Below are positions 9,301 through 15,354 of a DNA stretch of 20,714 nucleotides, piece after piece; within the stretch, counting starts at the first letter, position 1; every line of letters starts with the position of its first letter. This stretch comes from a virus: positions 1 to 20,714 of the IMG/VR virus record IMGVR_UViG_3300032304_000405; one strand, 5' to 3'. A model generated the notes under the pieces. The model searched no databases. It was not told where the DNA came from and worked only from the letters and a program-made list of their open reading frames with translations. Made by a program: the position numbers and the translations under genes.

Positions 9301-12300
9301 CTGGCCCTAGCCTAGACATAGGCGCCCGTCCAGACGTTGAGTCGTTCCAACGATTCATGAACAGCCCCTACGTTCGTAAGCTCAAGCAAGACATGAAGCA
9401 GTCTGAGAAAGACTTAGCTCCTGTCCGTGCGTTCCTGAGCAGGGCTTTGCCGCGTCTGAAACAGATGCTGAAAGACAGCAAAGCGACCACTGCCCGTATG
9501 AGCAAGATCAAGAACTGGACTAAGTTCTTAAAAGAAAACCAAGAGTTGACTGCGTTCCAGACTAACACTGAGAACATGGTGCTGAAGATGAACAATCTGA
9601 AGCTCAGCGTCAGTGACCTGAACGCCCGTATTAAATCGTACGAACAGGCTAAAGAAGATCTAATCAAAGAAGCCAATCGCGCCGGCGTACGCGCCAGAGG
9701 CGGCGCTCCAGAAATAAAGTTTTTCAAAGAACTAGACGACTTAATTTCGTTGCATCAAGAAGCTAAGGCTGAATATACTCAGACCAAAAGCGCACTAGAC
9801 TTAGTGCGTACGCAAATTAAAGTGCTGGTGGGTGAGCAGCGTTTGGCTGAACTTAAAGCAACAACAGACCCGCTGGCTAAATCTAATGCCGCCGCTCAAG
9901 ACGAGATAAAACGTTTGCAAGAAGCCGTACGCACAGCACAGGCTGAAGTTGGCGAAGCTGAAACCAAAGAACGTCAAGCCGCCGCAGACAAAGCACAGGC
10001 CGTGCAGGGCGCTAAAGCTGGCTCTATACAAGCGTTGGAGAAAAAAATCTCTGACGAACGTGCCCGCCGTTTGAATGTGGCGCTATCTGGTTTCTCGCAA
10101 GGCGTACAAGTACGCGCTTTGTCTGCCGCAGAAAGAGATGCCCGTGATCGTGGGTTGACAGCAGATGCTGCTGGTGAAGTTAAGTACAACAACGATCTGT
10201 ATAACAAGCCACTGCTATCTTTGATTCTGGAACTTGGCCGTATTGATGAACAGTTAAGAGAAACTGAAGCCACTGTACTGGCGGCTAAAAGAAAGTCTAG
10301 TGAGTATGCCGGAGGTGTAGAAACGGTATTACCACTTACACCAGAGCTTAGGGGTTCAGGCTACGCTATGGCGTTTAAAGGCATGATGTCTGCCATTCGT
10401 CTGCAAAGCCGTTTGTCTGTTCGTAAGGGTTTACTAGAAGACGCAATTAACTTTATGCGTGCACGTAATGTGCCGCTCAAAAAAACCCTTGGCGCAGAAC
10501 CAGAAGTCCGTTCGGCCAGCATCGAAGAACAAGACGCTATCGATCAGTACATAGATCAAGTGCAAGAGCTGGGCAAAGCAACAGACCGCCTTGCTGACCT
10601 AAATACTAAACGCGATATAGCTATTAAAGAAGGAAAGACCAAAACTGTTGCGCAACTCAACGACCAAATTGACCAACTTAATACTGAAATTTCTGTTGGC
10701 ACAGAAGATAAAGCTAGGCTTGCTATTGCTCTACAAGGTCGTGTGTCGGCTGGCGCTCGTCAAACTACCAGTGCCCCCGCTAAATTCCGTACAGGGACAG
10801 CCGAATCTAAGCGTAACGTTGGTTCTGTCAAACAGCCGTTGGTTGAGCAACGCAACATCAAAGCGCCATCCGTGGCGCAAGCGGTAGCCGAAGCTAATGC
10901 GTTTGCCGAGCAACGTGCGGCCGGTGAAAAAGATCTAACCAAGGCTCAGTTAGCGGCCATTGAAGCTGAACGTCAAGCTGAGTTCCAAGTTATCTTGGAG
11001 CGTCGTGATGAAGAGTTGACCAATAAGTTGAACGACGCCAAGGATCGTTTGACCGTAATGCAAGCAAGAGCCGCTCGTCCCCCCACTGGTAGAAGCAATA
11101 TGCCTTCTCTTGAAGACATTAAAAATGCTGAACTTGATGTTGCAGACTACGATTGGGAACGCCGTGCGGTTCGTCAAGAACTTGAAGCCGTTAAGAAAGC
11201 GCTGTATCAGTCAGCCAACGAAGCTGACATCAGAGCCGCAGAAGAAGCCGCTTCTGAACCCGTTGAGAAAGAAGCCAAGCCTCGTGGCCGTCGACGTAAG
11301 GCTACGGAAGAAGATGTGTATGGCGAGGCTACCCGTACAGAAGGCGCGGTGGAAGACGTTTACTTTGATGAGCAAGGTGGGCTGGATTTTTCTCGCGGGC
11401 CTACGACTGATCCTAGTACGGTTAACACAGTCAGCACAGAACTGAAAAAATATTTTAAGAATTTATCGCGTATAAAAATTTACAGTTCTGTTGACGAATT
11501 AATAAAGGCCAACCCTCAGTACAAAAAACTTATTCCAGCAGACGCTAGAGGTTTTGTAGACACCGCAGGTAACAAAGCGTTTTTAATTGCTGAGAACATT
11601 GACCGAGGACAAGCGCTGGGCGTTTTGCTTCACGAAGTAGGGGCACACGTAGGGCTTAAAAATATTTTGGGTGAGAGTCAGTACACCGGAATGGTCAATG
11701 CGATTAAAGGCTGGGCTAAAAAGAACGACGGCTCTTTAGAGTCTGTTGTTGCCAAAGCAGCATTAGAGCGAGTAGAGGCAGCAAAAACAGACGCCAAATA
11801 CAGAGACGATGAAACTCTTGCGTACGCCATTGAAGAAGCGGTTAAAGCTGGCGTTATCCCAAATCAAACTAAGGGGGTTTTAGGTACGTGGTTAAGCAGG
11901 ATTGCAGACGGGTTCCGTAAACTGTTAACAAAATTTGGCATGGATTTGAAATCCTTTGACGCGCAGGGGTTAGTTGATATTGCGTATGGGGCAGCGCAAA
12001 TGGAAATGCGTGCAATGCCTGAAGGTATGAGTCGCCGTACTTTTTTACGCGGCGCGGTTTCTGCTGTTGGGCAAATGTATCTGCCGGCAGTTAACAAGGG
12101 TTTGTCCATTAACGCTAAAGCAAAATTGTTTGATGCAACACTGGATGCCGCCGACGCATGGTTTAGCACCGTAGTTGGCATGGCTAAAACCCCAGCTTTA
12201 CGAAACATGTTAAAAAATTATTCTTTTGACATAGATAACGAACTATTTTCTGAAGCGCTGTACAACGTGGATTCTGATGTAGAAGGTACAGACAGCCTGT

Positions 12301-15176
12301 ATTCTCACATGTTCATGAGGAGCTATGGTAACGGCGATTCAACTGAATCTTTAATAGATTTGTTAGAAAGCAAACCTGACTCGGTTGAAAGACTACAAGC
12401 GGCTGTTTTAGATATGCGTTCACAGCTTATTGCCGCAGTAGAAAAACTACCTAAAAAAGCAAATGGAGAAATTGCAGAAGATAAATTGCCCGCAGTTGGG
12501 GACTTATTATTTTCCCGCAAAGTCGCTGCTGAACCAGACAACGCGTTGATTGCGTTGTCAAAACAGATTACCACGCAGCCTAAGACGCTCAAAGAAAAGC
12601 TAAGCAACAACCTTGCTTTGCAAGCCGAGATGCAAGCGGTGGACATGCGTGCTGGACTGCGCGACACCCTTAAGTTTGGTGACGATAATTTGTTTACCCA
12701 AGCCATGTATCACGTACGCAAGGCTGAACAGAAGATGGCGCAGATGTTTACCGTCATGAATAGCGGCCCGTTAGTTGCGTACAGAGACTCTAAAGGTTTT
12801 GTAGGCTACCGCAGTTCCAACGAGAACAGCGCTCGTGAAGTGTTTGATGCAATCGCCGACATCCCCGTAGACGATCCACAGTTAAAGACTAACATTGCGC
12901 AGGCTTACATGGTTGCTCAGCGTACCGCCAACAAAGGGTTACCAAAGCTAGACCTTGGCGAGTTAGGTATTACGCAAGAACAACTGACTGCGGCTTTGGC
13001 TGCGGCTGATGCCGACCCTGCTTTAAAGAAAGCGCTAGAGAATGTGCGTAGTAAGTACAACGCATACAACAGAGGCATGATTGAGTTTCTTGCTAGCACT
13101 GGACGCATCACCAAGAAGGTGGCGGCGGATTTGCTTAAGGAAGGCGACTACGTGCCTTTCTATCGCGTTGACAAAAACGGCAACGCAAATTTGGTTTTTA
13201 ACAACAACATCACGTTTAACGTCGGAGACATCCGCCGTCAGCCATACCTTGCAGAACTCAAAGGCGGCGACACAAAGTTGCTACCACTGAACGAAGCTAT
13301 TCAGCGCAACACGTTGCTGCTGACAGACATGGCGCTGACCAACAATGCTGCTAAGAGTGTGGCCTATGGCCTGCAAGCACTGGGCAAAGGCAAGGGCCCT
13401 ATCGATCCCAAGACAGGCAAACCCACGGACTTGATGGCCATTAAAAAGGGTCTAGGCCCTGCCGATGCTAAAGTGATTCGGTTCTACCAAGAGCCTGACC
13501 CAAACAAACCCGACGATAAAGGTGAGCGCCACATTGTGGTGGATACCAAAGGCACTGCCGCCGAAGGCATTCCTGCCGAGCTAGTGGTGCAGAGTTTGGA
13601 AGGCGCAAGCCTTGCGCTCCCCGGGTTCTTTAAATTAGCTGGGGCGGCTGCTGATCTGCTACGCGCTGGTGTGACCCGCACACCTTTGTATATTGCTCGC
13701 AAACTATTGCGCGAACCGATGGCCGCATCTTTTACTGGCGGCCTAGACGAAAACGTATTTTCAGCAGTGTTCAAAGCAGGCTCTGAGTTTGTACGCATGA
13801 GCGCGGGCAATAGTGCTATGCAAGCCAAGTTGATTGAAAAAGGATTGATCCAGTCCAACATCTTTGCAGGCGATATGTCTGACATGAAGAAGATGGCGCT
13901 TCAGCTTGCCAGCGGTAAAGACCAAAGTGCTTTAGACAAGGTGATAGCCGCAGCCGACCGGTACGCGATGCGTGCTGATGCTGCCACACTAGCGCTGGTG
14001 CTTAAAAACGCTGAAGCTAACGGCTTGTCCGAAGTCGAGGCTGACATGGCCACGATGGAGTCAATGAACTTCTATAAGCGCGGGTTGTCCCCCACGCTGC
14101 AATACGCCAGTCGTTTAATACCGTTCTTTAACGCGCAGATCCAAGGCTTGAACGTGTTGTACAAAGCAGCCCGTGGCAAGATGCCTTTTGAGGAACAACA
14201 GCAAATTAAACGCAAGTTCTTTAACAACGCTGTGTTGCTGATGGGCACTGGTATTGTGTACGCCATGGCCATGGAAGACGACGAAACCTTCCGTAACGCT
14301 CGCCCACGGGACAAGTACGCCAACTTCTTCTTGCCTATTCCGGGCGTGGATGAGCCGCTCAAACTGCCCATCCCGTTTGAAGCCGGTTACTTCTTCTCGC
14401 TGGCTGTGGCCGCAGTAGACGGCATGCGTGCTGAAACTGATGGCAAGGCGCAGTTCCAAGCTCTGCGAGATTTGTTCTTGGGATCTATCCCCGGCTACTC
14501 GTCTATGGGAGTGCCGGCACTTGTTAAGCCTGTGTTTGAAGTGTGGACTGATAAGAACTTCTTAACTGGAGGCCCTGTCGAGCCTCGCCGCATGCAAGGA
14601 TACAACACTGAAGAGCGCTACCTTGCGACCACTACAGAGTTGGCCAAGCAGATGAGTAGCCTGTTACCAGTCCTGTCTCCGATCCAAATAGAACACATCG
14701 TTCGCGGTTATCTGGGCGTGTTGCCTTTGGCGGCAGCGGCAGCGGCCAACGGTTTGTTTGAACGCGAAGGCAAGGGAGAAAAGCCTGAAGGCCGCGCATC
14801 TGACTTGCCTTTAATTGGTACAGCGTTCCAAAAGAAGTACGGTGGTGGCGATGCCGATGTGGTGTACCGCGAAGCACAAGAGGCGGTTGAAGCCAATGCT
14901 ACATTTAAGAAAATACTTAGCGAAGGTCGTCGTGAGGAGGCTGTGGCCTACCGCGAGAAAAACAAAGTGGAGCTGGCCATGGCTCCTGCCGCAGGGCAGT
15001 ATCGCCAAATCATTGGGCGTATCAACACCGACATCCGCCGCGTGCAGGAGCGTGGCGACTTGACGGCAGAAGAGAAGCGGTTGCGCCTTGATGCGCTAGA
15101 AAAAGCCAAGCAAGACCGAGCAGATGCTTTTATTCGGCAGTCGCGTGCTGTGGAGGAGCGGCTTGGCGGCGGTTAA
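6390..15176 (+). CDS. Giant polyvalent protein with zincin-like segment and LPD38-type C-terminus
   Basis: A single uninterrupted 2928-aa frame. Visible layout: a short basic/acidic N-terminus starting MARYIELPDG; hydrophobic helices (about 112-150 and 188-205); charged coiled coils (about 300-400); disordered linkers with LGLFG (596-600) and QLPLFG (948-953); a long coiled-coil region (about 983-1250); a zincin-like segment (about 1680-1870) with HEVGAH at 1748-1753 and DETLAYAIEEAV downstream; a Tat-like SRRTFLRG (1881-1888); and a long C-terminal region including YASRLIPFFNAQIQGLN (from 2572), a hydrophobic helix near 2610-2628 and a final charged coiled coil, which I match to LPD38 (large polyvalent protein associated domain 38). 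Polyvalent proteins are described in phages and conjugative elements as multi-domain proteins thought to be delivered with DNA and to protect or prepare it in the new host. Here delivery is inferred. Its place at the end of the virion operon resembles T7 gp16 or N4 gp50. No strong Shine-Dalgarno is seen before the ATG. Confidence 0.85.
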   Translation: MARYIELPDGSALELKKGQSPVEGMMAARQLFPELFKSEDKPKEDTKGFKAAAAAGFERLKGETALTAAKLGLKDIDEAEAYRKEKQASAARRFTPTEDSFIESPFQNVKELLGGSVPYMLAPAAAGLAALAAPVSAPVAAGLGLLGAGAVSTGQFTGSNLARQMDTGKSLEETSLGKAAAAAVPQALIDTAAMALLPGVGKLFGSVGSKLTTEQAKAIASQTLTRTIADYTAKTGVVMGREGVTEATQQLLERLQAGLEITDPEARKEYIDSFIGGAVLGGVLAPAGRAFERGGAKRQAAAADRAEALQLSSEKLQQQRTQEEAAAQALEAERQSPAYATKLGTDYEALLKDYQAKRSVLKDPGKNATPEEKAVYKEAKAEVSALYDQLAELTPEYRRTKPIRAQEAEKARIAGMSPYDYMLEQTGEVSSAPTPKGTADLAGYYEQQIANPQQEVMDYAAKQLQLANTQQLANEKEPTLAAKDYVAYLMVNPSMAAQVLQSRTTLPGLTKQQRNLVFASLEQQLEALRAENAVKAARPNQARLETVEDEEQAALEASRAADAQAAEKAALLERMTPEMQALQRMKRAPSPMTENLGLFGNEEATPSTSAAFGQLQQRLQGIPLEEGTLPTAEDVGPEGEQQRVIKRVSDAEFKLRPGTTSVPANRKKETEARIKSIQETQDLTPEQIDVLRTAFNAPTSTKNAILDRINRVLSTYQLSPEAAAFLRRAEQVVPEADAKIKQATQVLANQENIAGDIVASKGLVKNVSESQGFLTLLDRQLTKIESGAEGVPRKGAGRPVTLKTFPLDMTGATAAKASTTTPTEPFKKDVDSITGAAPGQAASVSQTEMYAQRERLERTGKPGKLPGFVTQPKEAERTTGEAAQPTVEKRGQEINKPVYRINPVTGKQELVSGTIRGKSAEALPLSLQAELEPLVRLSETVRDEQAGQLPLFGAADERSRVQKAERRGIEAGPSLDIGARPDVESFQRFMNSPYVRKLKQDMKQSEKDLAPVRAFLSRALPRLKQMLKDSKATTARMSKIKNWTKFLKENQELTAFQTNTENMVLKMNNLKLSVSDLNARIKSYEQAKEDLIKEANRAGVRARGGAPEIKFFKELDDLISLHQEAKAEYTQTKSALDLVRTQIKVLVGEQRLAELKATTDPLAKSNAAAQDEIKRLQEAVRTAQAEVGEAETKERQAAADKAQAVQGAKAGSIQALEKKISDERARRLNVALSGFSQGVQVRALSAAERDARDRGLTADAAGEVKYNNDLYNKPLLSLILELGRIDEQLRETEATVLAAKRKSSEYAGGVETVLPLTPELRGSGYAMAFKGMMSAIRLQSRLSVRKGLLEDAINFMRARNVPLKKTLGAEPEVRSASIEEQDAIDQYIDQVQELGKATDRLADLNTKRDIAIKEGKTKTVAQLNDQIDQLNTEISVGTEDKARLAIALQGRVSAGARQTTSAPAKFRTGTAESKRNVGSVKQPLVEQRNIKAPSVAQAVAEANAFAEQRAAGEKDLTKAQLAAIEAERQAEFQVILERRDEELTNKLNDAKDRLTVMQARAARPPTGRSNMPSLEDIKNAELDVADYDWERRAVRQELEAVKKALYQSANEADIRAAEEAASEPVEKEAKPRGRRRKATEEDVYGEATRTEGAVEDVYFDEQGGLDFSRGPTTDPSTVNTVSTELKKYFKNLSRIKIYSSVDELIKANPQYKKLIPADARGFVDTAGNKAFLIAENIDRGQALGVLLHEVGAHVGLKNILGESQYTGMVNAIKGWAKKNDGSLESVVAKAALERVEAAKTDAKYRDDETLAYAIEEAVKAGVIPNQTKGVLGTWLSRIADGFRKLLTKFGMDLKSFDAQGLVDIAYGAAQMEMRAMPEGMSRRTFLRGAVSAVGQMYLPAVNKGLSINAKAKLFDATLDAADAWFSTVVGMAKTPALRNMLKNYSFDIDNELFSEALYNVDSDVEGTDSLYSHMFMRSYGNGDSTESLIDLLESKPDSVERLQAAVLDMRSQLIAAVEKLPKKANGEIAEDKLPAVGDLLFSRKVAAEPDNALIALSKQITTQPKTLKEKLSNNLALQAEMQAVDMRAGLRDTLKFGDDNLFTQAMYHVRKAEQKMAQMFTVMNSGPLVAYRDSKGFVGYRSSNENSAREVFDAIADIPVDDPQLKTNIAQAYMVAQRTANKGLPKLDLGELGITQEQLTAALAAADADPALKKALENVRSKYNAYNRGMIEFLASTGRITKKVAADLLKEGDYVPFYRVDKNGNANLVFNNNITFNVGDIRRQPYLAELKGGDTKLLPLNEAIQRNTLLLTDMALTNNAAKSVAYGLQALGKGKGPIDPKTGKPTDLMAIKKGLGPADAKVIRFYQEPDPNKPDDKGERHIVVDTKGTAAEGIPAELVVQSLEGASLALPGFFKLAGAAADLLRAGVTRTPLYIARKLLREPMAASFTGGLDENVFSAVFKAGSEFVRMSAGNSAMQAKLIEKGLIQSNIFAGDMSDMKKMALQLASGKDQSALDKVIAAADRYAMRADAATLALVLKNAEANGLSEVEADMATMESMNFYKRGLSPTLQYASRLIPFFNAQIQGLNVLYKAARGKMPFEEQQQIKRKFFNNAVLLMGTGIVYAMAMEDDETFRNARPRDKYANFFLPIPGVDEPLKLPIPFEAGYFFSLAVAAVDGMRAETDGKAQFQALRDLFLGSIPGYSSMGVPALVKPVFEVWTDKNFLTGGPVEPRRMQGYNTEERYLATTTELAKQMSSLLPVLSPIQIEHIVRGYLGVLPLAAAAAANGLFEREGKGEKPEGRASDLPLIGTAFQKKYGGGDADVVYREAQEAVEANATFKKILSEGRREEAVAYREKNKVELAMAPAAGQYRQIIGRINTDIRRVQERGDLTAEEKRLRLDALEKAKQDRADAFIRQSRAVEERLGGG

Positions 15177-15354
15177 ACATAACGCCTAGCTTGCCGTCAA
15201 GGATGCCCACGCTAGCGTGGGCATCTAGTATCCGCAAGGAGAAGGCTTTCTTTAAGCCCCACTCTTTCATGGCTTCAGTGTCGAGGCAGGGGATAAAGAA
15301 CCCCTGCCCCTTTTCAACTTTCTCCCACGGAAGGCGCAGTAAGGAGTACTTCAT
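15130..15354 (-). CDS. Small conserved-looking phage protein of unknown function
   Basis: A 74-aa frame at the end of the replication operon. It starts inside the last codons of the primase-helicase (41-base overlap) and ends inside the 3' end of the convergent giant gene (47-base overlap). The protein has a pattern I recognise from small unannotated phage proteins: a basic start, GQGFFIPCLDTE near residues 16-27, a helix with EWGLKKAFSLRIL, and a strand pair ending DGKLGVMFNRR. That pattern, plus tight operon placement, argues that it is real and not a shadow frame. There is only a weak GAAG before the ATG, so translation may be coupled to the primase. A perfect 24-bp palindrome encodes its DAHASVGI segment. 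Function unknown. Confidence 0.62.
   Translation of the reverse strand: MKYSLLRLPWEKVEKGQGFFIPCLDTEAMKEWGLKKAFSLRILDAHASVGILDGKLGVMFNRRQAAPPQHATAE
15202..15225. repeat. Perfect 24-bp palindrome at the convergent gene junction
   Basis: GATGCCCACGCT is followed directly by its exact reverse complement, giving a 24-bp palindrome 25 bases after the stop of the giant gene. As RNA from either strand it can form a stem of 10 bp with a CUAG loop. There is no U-tract on either side, so it is not a classical intrinsic terminator. It may act as a bidirectional transcription barrier, an mRNA 3'-end stabiliser, or a protein-binding site. On the - strand it lies inside the 74-aa coding frame. Confidence 0.8.
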
